Of a stretch of 64,000 bases of DNA, positions 1-10,870 are shown one piece after another. This DNA is from Dactylorhiza incarnata (Eukaryota > Streptophyta > Magnoliopsida > Asparagales > Orchidaceae). Under the pieces are notes generated by a model. The model had not been told where the DNA came from. It worked only from the letters and a program-made list of their open reading frames with translations, and did not search any database. The position numbers were made by a program, and so were the translations under genes. The DNA lies in assembly GCA_033032865.1 (NCBI GenBank), contig JAWHQI010000068.1:7626001-7690000 (forward strand), read 5' to 3'. Each line of letters begins with the position of its first letter. The first letter of the stretch is position 1.

Positions 1-92
1 CGTTTCTGCCTGCTTGCCGCCGATCGTGCGCCTCCTTCCCTTCCGGTGAGCCCTTTCCCTATTTCTCCTCCTTCCTTTGCCCTCCTGCCGCC

Positions 93-1361
93 ATGAGCTC
101 CAGAGATCGTCAAAAGGTCTACCAACGCTCCGGCCGCTCTTCCGCCTCTCCTGCTCAGATCCTCGCTAGGATGGCGATTTTTTCTAAGGATTCGCATACG
201 CGGCGATTCAATTCTCTTAAGGAGAAGCCATTCCTATCACAGCGTCTCGTGGATTGGAACGAGTTGAACTCTATCGGCGACAATGGGGAGTTGGGGGAGG
301 CCGTCCGCCAGCGCTATTATTTCGATCATTGGAGCAGGGTGTTCGAGTGCAATGACCTCGGCTACCGGGAGCTCACCTTGGAATTTCTTGCTACGTTTGA
401 GTGGGAAGTGTTGCCCTCCGGTCAACGTCCGGGAAAGTGCTCTTTCCGAATTTTGGGCAAGGTTTTCACTCTCTCCTTATCCGAGTTGGCGGTGCACGCT
501 GGATTTTACACCGAAGCCGAGGCCACGACGATCCCTTTTCTGGATTTGGATGTCTCCTTCCCTGATGGTGTTACCCCGCGTGCCGCGTGGTGTGCCCTCA
601 CGGGTCGTGATGAAGAATATGTGGCCAGAAAAAGCAAATCCACATGGATCGTCGCGCCTGCTCTCCGATACCTGCAGCACGTCCTTAGCCACTCTCTTGT
701 CGCCCGTGCCCTTAGTCAGAATGTAGTGGGGTGGCAGGATCTGATCTCCCTCTATAGTATGGAATTTCGGCAGCCCTTGCATCTCGGCTACATGTTGGCC
801 TTCTTCTTCCATCACGAGGCAACCTACGGTCTCACAGGCGCCATTGGTGGTGCCTACTATATCACCCGCATTGCCAAAAGCTTGGGGATCTGGAGTCATC
901 TGCCTCCGATGGTGCAGGTGACTGCACCCTCATTCATCACGCGGGCCACCATGGTGAGTTTCCATCTATTACGGGTCGTGGGGAAGAAGAGTAGTAGACA
1001 CTTTGTGGTCGTGATGCCGGGAGATGCGCCTAGGGAGAGGCAAGGCGACGAGGAGCACGGAGAGCCGGCTGAGCCGCCAAATACTCACCGCGAGGTAGCC
1101 CTTCTGCAGCCGTGAAGGCATTCATTTCAGCAGGAGCGGAGAGCCAAGGAAGAGGGCAGTTCTTCTAGAGCGCCGGAGGTGCCAAGTTTCGATCGGCGCC
1201 TCTCCTATTTGGAGGCAAACCAGTACTGGCTTACGGATTTCGTCTATCAGCAGGCATTGCGGGGAGGGCTAAATATTCCCCCACCTCCGGGTCGGGCCGC
1301 ATCATCTTCCAGACGGTCGCCGTCCGTTGTGGTGTTAGATAGCGACAGCGACAACGAGTGA
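93..1361 (+). pseudogene. ATHILA ORF1-like retrotransposon protein, one in-frame stop
   Basis: The reading frame is open from ATG 93, in a strong GCCGCC-ATG context, to a TGA at 1113-1115, and then continues in the same frame to a TAG/TGA-bounded end at 1361. This gives about 422 codons with a single internal stop. The frame is also open upstream to the window edge, so an earlier start is possible. The central region (residues about 75-310), with patterns such as GKVFTLSLSELAVHAGFY and a later histidine- and aromatic-rich helix segment, resembles the plant 'Arabidopsis retrotransposon ORF-1 (ATHILA)' protein family, whose function is unknown. The tail after the stop has a YLEANQYWLTDFVYQQ segment and ends in an acidic run (DSDSDNE). 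No zinc knuckle, protease or reverse transcriptase is seen. CGA to TGA mutation would explain the stop. Family assignment is by recognition, not search. Confidence 0.72.
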
Positions 1362-3224
1362 TCTTCCCCCCCTGCATGCGAGATATTCTAAGCCTTGTTT
1401 TCTGTTTAGTTTCTTTTGTTGAGTCGTTTGAACTCCTTGTCTTTTATTAATTGTAATAATAACATTTTGCTTGTGGAATGCTCTTCTGGGCATAGTTTAT
1501 TTATTCAGCTTTTTCTGTTCCCTTATTTTGTGTGCGAGTGCTCAATATTAATGGCAGGAACAAGTTCACTCCCATGGGTGATAACTTAGATTTCTTGATT
1601 TTTTTTTCTTTTTGTGCTCTCACATGTTTAGTTCAGTTTTCACTATTTTTGTTGCTCTAGTGTATAACTTTCAGGTGGCCTTTGTTTCTCATGATGGCGG
1701 ACGTTGCGGACTGTTCTTGATCTTAAACGCCAATCGTCTGGTATGCTCATTTCTGAGCATTGGGTAACAATTCCTCCCCTCTTTCAGCTTTAAATTTCTA
1801 GATTCGTGTTTAGCTTAAGTCTGGGGGAGCGGTTGTTTTTATCCACTGTGCACGAGCTGCATTGCATACTAGAAGGTTGCTTTTTATTTTTCATTATCTT
1901 TATCATTGTTGCATTCCTTACACACCACTTCACCCACTTGAGTGCGTGCTTTTCTTTTTGTTGTTCCGTTTAAAATTAGTTTGGTTGGAATGTGAAATAG
2001 TTTGTTAACATAGGAATTATTATTTGGAGCACGATGTCGACTCATGTAGTGTACTAGTCACGTCGCATGTTATGGTAGAATTTGAGTAGAACTAGATTTT
2101 CTTTATGCATCTAATTTATATTTAGTATTTCTGCGTAAATCTAGATGTAGTATACTCAAATGCTGAATTTGTATGAAATTGACGATAACCCGGTATTGTG
2201 TGTGCACGATTGCTAGTCGTGTGTTGCTCGAGTCGGGAGGAAGGTTTATCTTTCTCGTGGGCTAAGAACTTGCGCCAAGCGACTCTCGAAGCATTGGTGA
2301 GAGCGACTCGTCGAGTTAAAAATGACGTAGGCCACCATTTGGCTAGTTGGAGCTTTGTTGTTCCATGTCCATTTCATTCACCTTTGCGAGCCAAATTTGT
2401 GCCTACCAATCCCTTGTTCAGCTCCTCTTCATCCACCAAAGCCTGAAGCCTATCCTTCACCCGCAACCAAATTGTTTTTAACTGCGCTCATAAGTCTCAA
2501 TATGCGTGTCGTGTGGAATCATTTTGTTATGAAGGGAAAATATTGTCTATCCGCTGACTTTGAACCAACCGGAGGATACATAAAAGAAGAAAAAATATGT
2601 AAAAGAAAAAAAAACAGTAGTTTGAAAAAAAAAGTCCTCCCGAGCTAAAAACAGAAAATCTGTTGGTGTTTGTGAAGTAGGCCGTGTGCACACCTGGTTT
2701 TCATGATAAGTCTGGGGGTGTGTCACACGAGCGTAGTTAGTGGTTTTGTGGGGTGCAGCGTTCCGATAGCTCACTTGGGTTGCGCAGCCATCGTGTTTAA
2801 CTTTGAATATCATACCGTAACCTAAGCCTCGTTTTAATCCTATAAGTCCTACTGATTTGATTTGCGAGTTTGCTAGCGCCGTGGAGAGAGTGTGACCGGG
2901 CGAGCGTATGGTTCACGACGTTGATGGATTTCAGCGGAGTTATTCCTAAGCCCCGATCTTTTGCAACACCCGCCTCAGTGTCTCGTCACTTTCATACTGG
3001 GCATGATCGTCAAATTCTTCATAATTCACCAACTGAGTAGGACTAAATCTTTACTTACGCTTTAATACTTATGTAAATTAGTTAGCATAATTAGAATCTT
3101 CTTCTACTAGAATTTCTACTCGCATGCGTACGTTACTTCGCACCGTACTCCCTTGTGTAATTCTCTATGTTAGCAATCGTTTTCACATTCCACCGGATTC
3201 GTTTGCTCGGGACGCGCAAACAGT
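1362..3224 (+). other. Noncoding 3' internal region of element A
   Basis: There is no convincing ORF in this stretch. It aligns by eye with 62641-64000 and with the reverse complement of 31900-33600, for example at the shared text around 1725-1765 and 1930-1950. It contains a small hairpin (1743-1760) and two copies of the polypurine-like string TAAGTCTGGGGG (1816-1829 and 2707-2720) in addition to the real PPT next to the LTR. A/T homopolymers lie near 2580-2640. Conservation across copies that encode different proteins suggests a cis-acting role such as packaging or replication, which is inference. Confidence 0.6.
1743..1760 (+). other. Conserved hairpin in Athila-like 3' region (element A copy)
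   Basis: The arms ATGCTCA and TGAGCAT flank a four-base TTTC loop. The same position in the other two copies (33378-33396 and 62861-62878) has the same stem with a changed outer pair and loop. Confidence 0.55.
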
Positions 3225-3238
3225 TAAGTCTGGGGGTG
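3225..3238 (+). promoter_or_regulatory. Polypurine tract of element A
   Basis: TAAGTCTGGGGGTG lies directly against the TG that opens the LTR at 3239, the position expected for the plus-strand primer of an LTR retrotransposon. The same string precedes the LTRs at 5567 and, on the minus strand, at 31885. Confidence 0.75.
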
Positions 3239-3521
3239 TGATGAGTCCTGATCATATACACATTTATGGACTCATCCGGGCCGTTATTTTGTCAATATCA
3301 CGCACTTTAGCCTTATTATAGTCTATATTTGATAACCCATGCTAGGTGCACATTTAGGCCCACTTTGGTGTGTTTTCGTGTGTATTATCTTTAGTAGTAT
3401 TCATATGTTGTTAAGTGCCACTTTCAGTGGCTAGATCTGTGTTTGTGCTGGAATAGGAGGCGTGCAAGTGTTTCCGGTGCAATTCTGCACAGGAACACTG
3501 CGCACGATCACTTGTTCTAGT

Positions 3522-3842
3522 GCGCACGACCACCGGTCGTGCGCCACTAATCGTGCGCACTTAACCCTTTTTCACGAGTTCTGTCTGGTGCAGTGCGCAC
3601 GACCATCGACTCCAGTGCGCACGACCATCGGTCGTGCGCCACTGCTCGTACGCATTGACCATTAAATTTCTGAGTTCTGTTTGCTGTAGTGCGCACGACC
3701 ATCAACTCCAGTGCGCACGACCACTGGTCGTGCGCCACTGGTCGTGCGAACATTGTATTTTATAATTTCGTCTCTTGCAGGTTCTGTCCAGGCAGTGCGC
3801 ACGATCGCAGAATTCCAGTGCGCACGACCACTGGTCGTGCGC
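3522..3842. repeat. Cluster of four palindromes in the LTR promoter region
   Basis: Four inverted repeats with arms GCGCACGACC / GGTCGTGCGC and a 3-base centre lie at 3522-3544, 3617-3639, 3712-3734 and 3820-3842. Extra half sites (GTGCGCACGA, TCGTGCGCAC) lie between them. Spacing is 95, 95 and 108 bp, so each palindrome is part of a longer tandem unit. They sit just upstream of the TATA-like box. Equivalent clusters occur in the LTRs at 31250-31630, 36130-36500, 46640-46910 and 59740-60110. Confidence 0.8.
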
Positions 3843-3874
3843 CAATGATCGTGCGCAGTATTCAATCCAGCGCC

Positions 3875-3881
3875 TATTTAA
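3875..3881 (+). promoter_or_regulatory. TATA-like box of element A LTR
   Basis: TATTTAA sits within the text CCAGCGCC-TATTTAA, which is conserved in every related LTR here (TATTTATA at 6129-6136, TATAAAAT at 60117-60124, and minus-strand copies at 31239-31246, 36111-36118 and 46623-46630). Its position after the palindrome cluster and before a pyrimidine-rich leader fits a U3/R promoter. Confidence 0.55.
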
Positions 3882-5553
3882 TGACCTGATCGCGAATTAG
3901 GTCGGGGGGACGCAATTTGGCTCCGTTCCGTCCGCCGTTTTCGCCGTTTTCAGAGGGATTTCATCCCCTAGGCCTCCTCCATCATCCAAGGGCTTGAAAG
4001 AAGGGTTCCTACACTCACTTTGATCGCTAATGAAGAGGTTCTTCGCTTGAGACGTGGCCGGATGGTAAATCGCTGGAGAAGACGGGTTCATTGGGAGGTG
4101 TGACAGCCCTCCTCTACCCCGAACGCAGTTGGGACCGAGTTAGGACGCGGATTGACAACCTGGTGCTTCCTACCGTGAATCTACAACGAGACTCCGGATT
4201 CGGTCGTATCTCTCGCCCTTTTCCCTCTACTTATGTGGTTATAGTGTTGTATTCTCTTTATATCGATGATGAACGCTATGAATGATGTTTAAGATTGCTT
4301 ATTTCATGATTATGAAATCATTTTGTTCATTTGTGTTAATGAGGTGCGCCCCGATCGATTTTCCGCTCCATTACCATGTCCGGTGCCGCACTAGCAATTG
4401 CTAGTGGCGTGCTTGTTGAAGAGGTGTTTGCAACCCTCAATTCGTCAGCCTTCTCGCCCATCCGCCCTTTCGACGCAGCGCGCTCAAGGCCTGCTAGTCT
4501 CCATCCCGCCAATCGAAGCATTGCATAGCGGCATTGCATAGGAGTAGGCATAGTATTTTATTTAATTACTTGCAAACCAAACCACCCATTCATTGTAGCA
4601 TCGACTAAGGACTTCGATCTCAAGTCCTTCCTCGAAACCTAACTCCACCTTACTGTGTTCCTCAAGAGACCGACACTCGGGGATTTTCCCCATTATTATT
4701 ACTTGCGCGACCGGTGCACTTGCCGAAACTATCGCATCACTTACCTTTCCTATTTGTTAAACTCCACTAATCGTTCACCAAGGCCCCATATCCTAACCTA
4801 AAACGCACTAGAGTCAAGCTTTGAAACTTATACATATTGATGATGATTGTGCGAAGCGGAGAACAAATATGTGGTTGTGTGATGTGGTGTGTGCGCGCAA
4901 AAAAAATGATGAGATTGAAATTTTTTTTTTGATTGATCCTAAATTATGTCTTTATGGATCTAAAAAAGGAGTAAAAGATCTCTAAAAAGAATCGAACCAC
5001 AAGTGTGGTAGTCTCGCGCACACCATAGTGCTTAAATGAAGTTTGGGGGAGTGTGCTTCAAGGTGAAGATGTTAAGGTTGAGTTTTGTTTATCTTCCGGA
5101 GGTTGAGTGCGTTTAGCCTACGTTCTTCTACTTCATTACCGTACCTTAACCCAAACCCAAGTCTAACCTAAAAGTCCTACTGATTCTTGATGAGATCGTC
5201 TCATGCAGTGGAGAAGGTGTGAAAGGGCAAGCATATGACCATCGACCTTGATGGATTTCTTGGAGAGCTCTTTCTTGAGATCCAATTTGAACAACGCTCA
5301 CCTCAGCAGCTCACGCTATTTTCCCTAGGGCGTGACTGTACGATTCACCAATAATTCACCTTAGAGTAGTGGTATTTTGTATTTTACACTTGTAGAAGTT
5401 CTTAAAATATACTCTTTGTTTTAAAATCTTTTCTACTTTATTTTCACGCTCGTTAGTCTTTACTTCCCATCGTGTTTCGCCTGCACAGTTGCATCCTTAA
5501 CGTTCATTTTTCTACCATAGGATCGAGTGTTTGCCCGAGACGTGCAAACGAGT

Positions 5554-5566
5554 AAGTCTGGGGGTG
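5554..5566 (+). promoter_or_regulatory. Polypurine tract of element B
   Basis: AAGTCTGGGGGTG lies immediately 5' of the LTR start TGATGAGTCT at 5567. A degenerate second copy, GTTTGGGGGAGTG, lies near 5041. Confidence 0.7.
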
Positions 5567-7118
5567 TGATGAGTCTCCATTATATACATGTTTTAGGACT
5601 CATTTAGGCTTATTATCATGCATAGGTACTGCATTTTAGGTGGATTATCGCTCATATTGGATTAGTAGTTCATTTGCATAGATAGTACCTTCCAAAGCCT
5701 TATTTAGTGTGTTATCTTGTATGCTTCCCCTTTTATTCTTTTTGGTGCATATTTTATGTCGCTGGTGAGCTTTGTTTCTATGCCCCAGCGGGTATGTTTG
5801 AGTTTTCATGCAGGTTCATGGGTCCTGCGTCGTTCGGAGCTTGTTTAGGGGAAATTTCTGCCTGAAATGCCACTGATCGTGCATTTTCTTCACGCACGAT
5901 CAGTTGATCGTGCGCATCTGGACGTGCGCAGTCATCTGCTGCCCAAAAACAACTTCGGATTCTGGTCGTGTGTTTGCTACGCACGATCGTGCGCACGGTC
6001 GTGCGCTTTATATTTTTCTGCAGTTTGTTTTACAGGATTTCAGGCATAGTGCGCACGATCACCAGCTTTCTGTGCGCACGATCACCTGATCGTGCATCAC
6101 TGGTCGTGCGCACTGTTTATTCCAGCGCCTATTTATAGCCCTGCTCGCGATTTTAGGTCATTGAGACAGACGGGGGCGTGATTCTTCCGCCGTTTTTGGG
6201 CGATTTCCATCCCATCTTCATCCCCATTCCATTCCGATCATCCGGGAGACTCCTCCGGCGACCAAGAGTTGTTTCTCTACCATCGGGGAGCCCTTCCGGC
6301 CGTCAGCAAAGCTTTCCTAGCAAGTGTTCTTCAAGTTGTTGCGGAGAAAGTGGAAGATCACCGGAGCAAGTGACAGATCTCCGGCACCGAAAGCACCCCT
6401 CGACCGAGTTCAGAATAGGATTGACAACCCGCTATTCCGGCCGTGACCGACGACTATCCTTCTTGAGTGGTTTTCTCTTAACTTATCTTGTATAACTAGA
6501 TGAATATTTGTGTAATGAACTTGAATGATTTGTTTGTCTATGAATGAATTATTTGGTGTTTACATAATCTCCTTTGTATTGCTCTGTGTTGCGTCTGCTT
6601 ACACCCACTCCAATCCACTTCCACACACATGTTCTAGCTAGCTCACTCTAACAAAAGCTAGAGGTGAGAGTGAAGAGGTGCTTTCGACCCTCATCAAAAC
6701 CCCGCACTATAGCCATTTCACCCACATACGGAAGCACGACATCGCGGCCGCTGCACTCACCCCCACTTTGCGAAGAGGTGTGTGCGACCCTCAATCGTCA
6801 CAGTTACTTTCCATCCACGCGCCTTCCGAAGCACAGCATCACGGCCGTTACATCCATCCCGCCTTGCGAAGCGGAGTTTTGACCTGCATCTCTTATTTCT
6901 GCAATAGTTTAGATCACCCATCACAAATCCCTTGTTCTTTACTTTCTTTCACTTGTCATAACAATTGCCTCACTCTATTTTCTTATCACCACAACCTGCA
7001 TTCCTTGAGAGATCAATACTTGGGGATAACTTCCCATTTTTATTACTTGAGCGACCGGTGCACTGCTGTCGTATCGCATTTCGTGCCTGCTAATTAGTTG
7101 TGCCGAAACAGCGCATCA
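5567..7118 (+). repeat. 3' LTR of element B
   Basis: The LTR is 1552 bp, TGATGAGTCT ... GCGCATCA. It has fewer and more degraded GTGCGCACGATC-type palindromes (5880-6110) than element A, a TATTTATA box at 6129-6136, and a tail with the ACCGGTGCACT segment seen in A and the solo LTR. Short ORFs inside it are not conserved between LTR copies. Confidence 0.75.
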
Positions 7119-7584
7119 GTAGGACTTAGGGGGAAATTCGCCTTGTGTTGGCGACTAGTTCTAGGTGATTAGATCTAGGGGGGCTCGAGGCCATATCCGG
7201 GGAAGGATTGGCTAGAGCGGCTTGAGGCCGTATCCGGGGAAGGATAGGCTAAAGCCAACCGGTTTCTGGGGATACAAGTCGGTATAGAAAAGGAAAATTT
7301 ATTTTTACTTTGTACGCTTCCAATTTCTAGCGATATAGAAATCAATTTTTGTAAACACCTTTTCATATAATATAATCATGTCTCTATTTGTTTTTACTTG
7401 ATTTCTTTCATTTGGCTTAAATTATAAAATTGCATATTAGTTTTGTTTCTTGTTTTAAGCTAAATTGTTATTTCGTTCTAAGTTTTTATAAACAATTTAG
7501 TAATTCATCTAAAATTTAAAAAGAATTTTTATTCCCTTATTCACCCCCCCCCCCCCCCCTCTAAGGGCTCCAATCGATCCAACA
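7119..7584 (+). repeat. COP1 5' LTR, 3' portion
   Basis: The LTR ends CCAACA immediately before the primer site. It contains a C16 run (7544-7559) within the U5 text TTATTCAC-Cn-TCTAAGGG; the same context occurs in COP2's LTRs. A 38-bp direct duplication with GGCCATATCCGGGGAAGG-type text lies at 7190-7250. The 5' part is missing at the junction with element B. Confidence 0.7.
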
Positions 7585-7586
7585 AG

Positions 7587-7598
7587 TGGTATCAGAGC
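7587..7598 (+). promoter_or_regulatory. COP1 primer binding site (initiator Met tRNA)
   Basis: TGGTATCAGAGC, two bases after the LTR end, is the standard sequence complementary to the 3' end of plant initiator Met tRNA used by Ty1/copia elements. Confidence 0.9.
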
Positions 7599-7633
7599 AT
7601 AGGTTATTCCAAACGGTTTAAAAACCAAGAATA

Positions 7634-9583
7634 ATGACGTCTTATGATCTCGCTTTTTCCGAGGGTCAGGGAATTAGTAGACCTCCATTATTTACTGGGT
7701 CAGATGATAATTATTGGAAAAATAGGATGCGTTGTTTTCTAATGACCCTATATATTGAGGTTTGGAACATGGTAGAAGAATAATACACTCCTCCTACATT
7801 TGTAGTTGGAGAGGTTATGTTAGAAAAACCCAAAGATAAATGGGATGATCGGGATAAACTCAAATGTAAAAATAACGCAAAAGCCATGAATGCTCTATTT
7901 TGTGCGTTAGATAGAAATGAATTTAATAGAATTTCTGCATGTACTACTGCATATGAAATTTGGAATCATTTGGAAGTTACTCATGAAGGTACATCGCAAG
8001 TTAAAGATTCAAAGCTTTTCCAACTGGAGTCGGAATATGAAAAATTCCGAATGGATGAAAGCGAAGATATTGATGGTATGTACACGCGCTTCACCAAGAT
8101 CGTCAATGCCTCAAAAGCTCTTGGAAAGACCTTCTCAAATGCCTACTTGGTCCGTTATATCCTTCATTCTCTTCCTCCAAAATTCAACCCGAAGGTGACG
8201 GCTATTTCAGAGTCGTACAACTTAAGAACGCTCCAAGTTGAGAGCCTCATTGGGAATCTCAAAATCCATGAGGTAGAACTCAAAATCCAACATGATGAAT
8301 ACAACAAGGAGCCAAAGAAGAAGGCGTTGGCACTAAAATCAAAGAAAGAGTGCCAAGAGGATGAGGATGAAGATGAAGAAAGCCTTTTGGCGAAGAACTT
8401 CCGAAAATTCATGCGCAATCTGGAAAGGAGAAACACCTTTCGAAAATATTTTCAAAGGGGTGAAAGATGGAAAGGGTCATCTTCAAAGAAGGAAAAAGAG
8501 AGCGACAATGAAGAAGAGAGACCTCCACCGGAATGCTATCATTGTAGGAAGACGGGGCACATAAGGAGCCAATGCCCAAAATTCTTGAAGGAGAAAAAGG
8601 AGAAACGACACAAAGGGAAAGAAAAGAGGAAGGTGCTAAAGGCAAAGACATGGGATGACTCCTCTTCCTCCTCCTCCGAAGAATCAAGCGGGTCTTCATC
8701 AAGCTAAGATGAGGAAGCGAACATGTGCCTCATGGGACTTGGAAACGATGGCGATGAAACCAGTGTTCCTAGTGACACTGAGGTAACTCCTCCCACTTAT
8801 GATGAATTGTTTAATGAATTCCTTGAAACTTGGAAAGCTTTTGATAAAAATATGAAGGATAGTATTTTATTAAATAGTGAAAATGAATCTCTTATTAAAG
8901 AAAATCAAAAGCTTTCCAAAAAGGTAATTGTTTTATAAAAGAGAAAGGTTTCTTGCCAAGAATGTGATCACTCCGCTAAATTGGCAAAAGATATTGAAGA
9001 GTCACTTTCTAAAGCCCTCTCTCATGCCAAAACTCTTACAAAATAGAAGGGGGAATTAGAAAGGAAATTAGAAACCTCTCTTTTGCAAATAAAAAATAAT
9101 AAAAAAGGTTTTGAAAATAGGTGTGTCATGTTTGTGAAAGAAAATTCTTCACTTAAAGCACAAGTTCATGATCTCACCATGGCCATTAAAAAATTTGGAA
9201 TAGGCCAAAAATCAATGGAAATGATTTTAGGGAACCAGTGCCATGGTTCTGGAAAATTTGGGCTCGGATATCGAGGTGAGGGCTACCGCCCGGCGCTAGC
9301 CACTAACGCCGGCGCTAGCACCTCATACCAGAAACTTGAAATTTCTTTTTCAAAATGTTTTTCTTCTGTAAATCCAATTTCTTCCAGCAAGAAAATATTC
9401 CAGAAAAGGGTCTCAACCCCCTTTATTTCGTGTGCAAACTGTTATAGGTTAGGTCACACATCTAGTTCTTGCAGGAAAATTAAACAAAATACTTTAAAGC
9501 AAATCTGGGTACCTAAGGCTTCCACTTATTCTATGAGTGGTTCCACTTGGGTATACGGATCTTTACTCTCATCTTCTTTCTAG
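7634..9583 (+). pseudogene. COP1 gag remnant
   Basis: One frame (start ATG 7634) runs through the whole region, broken by in-frame stops at 7781, 8705, 8936 and 9043, and ending at a stop at 9581. The region 7650-8320 resembles the UBN2/retrotran_gag family of copia elements (text such as NYWKNRMRCF and MNALFCALDRNEF). A CCHC zinc knuckle, CYHCRKTGHIRSQC, lies near 8534-8575 and is followed by a lysine- and serine-rich tail. A second, cysteine-containing segment (CANCYRLGHTSSSC) lies near 9430-9470. No frameshift is needed until pol, so decay here is mainly by point mutation. Confidence 0.8.
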
Positions 9584-10870
9584 ATGTGCAGGCAGGCTAA
9601 GGACAATGAAGACGTGTGGTACTTGGATTCAGGATGCTCCAAGCACATGACGGGCAATAAAGTAAAGTTCCTTAGCCTTGAAAAGAAGAAGGGAGGGATC
9701 GTGACGTTTGGTGACAACGGAAAAGGAAGGATCATGGGAATTGGTACAGTTGGTAATAAATCCTTTACTATATCTAATGTTCTTTATTTGAAAGTATTAA
9801 AACACAATTTAATTTCCATTAGCCAATTATGTGATAAAGGATTAGATGTGTTATTTTGAATCTTCCACTAATCTATGCAAAATATCTAATCCTATTACAA
9901 ACAATATTTTACTAACTGCACCAAGAATACACAATGTTTATATAGTTTCATTTCATGATCTTTCAAAATCATCTTTAAAATGTTTTATTACCAAAAATGA
10001 TGAACTTGAACTTTGGCATAGAAGGCTAGGACATGCTAGCACAAAGCTTATTGTAAAACTTGCCAAAAGAGATTTAATTAGAGGACTGCCTAGATTAAAT
10101 GGAAATTTACCTTCACTTTGTTCACCATGTCAAAAAGGTAAATTTACTAGATTCTCTTTCAAAAAGTAAAAATGTTATTTCTACTACAAGACCTTCGCAA
10201 TTAATTCATATGGATCTTTTTGGTCCCGTTAGCACCACAAGTCTTGGTGGTAGATTATATACATATGTTTTAATAGATGATTTTTCTAGATATTGTTGGA
10301 CAATATTTCTCTCATCCAAATCCGAAGCGTTTTGTGAATTTTCAAAATTATGTACTCGTAATCAAAATGAAAGTGATTTAAAAATTAAATGCATTCACTT
10401 GGATCATGGAGGAGAAGTTGAAAATGAAAAATTTACATCTTATTGTGATATGTTAGGCATAAAACATGAGTTCTCCGCACCACGCACACCACAACAAAAT
10501 GGTGTTGTATAAAGAAAGAATAGGACACTTCAAGAGCTGGCACACACTATGTTATGTGAATATAAATTACCTAAGTCCTTTTGGGCCTAAGCCGTAAACA
10601 CAACATATTATGTTATAAATAGAATCATGTTTCGCCCATCTTTAAATCTCAAACCATATGAACTTTATTTTCAAATACTTCAAAGTTTTTGGTTGCAAAT
10701 GCTTTATTTTAAATACAAAAGATAGATAGGGAAAGTTTGATGAAAAATGTGATGAAGGAACATTTCTTGGATACTCTTCAACTAGTAAAGCTTATAGAGT
10801 TTTTAATAAAAAAATAAGAAAAGTTGAAGAGTCAATTAATGTGAAATTTGATGAGCTTGTTCCTTGCATA
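9584..10870 (+). pseudogene. COP1 protease-integrase remnant
   Basis: The frame continues from gag. The aspartic protease active-site text WYLDSGCSKHMTG is at about 9617-9655. A frameshift near 9850 leads to the integrase zinc region (LWHRRLGHA ... CSPCQKGKF, about 10010-10150). A second frameshift near 10160 leads to the catalytic core with HMDLFGPVSTTSLGG and FSAPRTPQQNGVV, ending at a stop at 10510. Further stops and shifts occur to 10870, where the conserved text EESINVKFDE is still visible. Confidence 0.8.

Larger units (their letters stand above)
1..4739 (+). mobile_element. Element A: 3' part of an Athila-like Ty3/gypsy LTR retrotransposon
   Basis: The window opens inside the internal region of this element. 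In order it shows an ORF1-type gene, about 1.9 kb of noncoding 3' internal sequence, a polypurine tract at 3225-3238, and a complete 3' LTR (3239-4739) starting TGATGAGTCC and ending GCATCA. The 5' LTR, primer site and any gag-pol lie to the left or are absent, so autonomy cannot be judged. The noncoding part is clearly related to the minus-strand element at 30195-36758 and the element at 59476-64000. At 4739 it abuts the internal region of element B, as if inserted there; the target duplication would be the five bases CTTAC at 4740-4744, but the left copy is outside the window. Confidence 0.8.
3239..4739 (+). repeat. 3' LTR of element A
   Basis: This 1501-bp LTR has TG...CA ends (TGATGAGTCC ... 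CGCATCA). From 5' to 3' it holds a cluster of 10-bp-arm palindromes (3522-3842), a TATA-like box (TATTTAA, 3875-3881) within the conserved text CCAGCGCCTATTTAA, a pyrimidine-rich leader, an 18-bp perfect palindrome (4389-4406) and a U5-like tail. Its 3' end matches element B and the solo LTR at 45612-47161 better than NA1 and NA2, whose tails end CGCCATCA, so at least two LTR subfamilies are present. Confidence 0.82.
4740..7118 (+). mobile_element. Element B: 3' end and LTR of a related Athila-like element
   Basis: 827 bp of noncoding 3' internal region (4740-5566) runs into a polypurine tract (5554-5566) and a 1552-bp LTR (5567-7118). The internal part corresponds to the last third of element A's noncoding region. 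For example, the text near 5160-5200 matches 2820-2860, and the last 50 bases before the LTR are closely similar. The left edge coincides exactly with the end of A's LTR, so A probably landed inside B. B in turn abuts the truncated 5' LTR of the copia element COP1 at 7119. No ORF of interest is present. Confidence 0.7.

Noticed and set aside
3462..3889. ORFs on both strands in the LTR palindrome cluster
   Set aside because: Palindromic DNA gives mirrored ORFs on both strands; the same ORFs recur in every LTR as a by-product.
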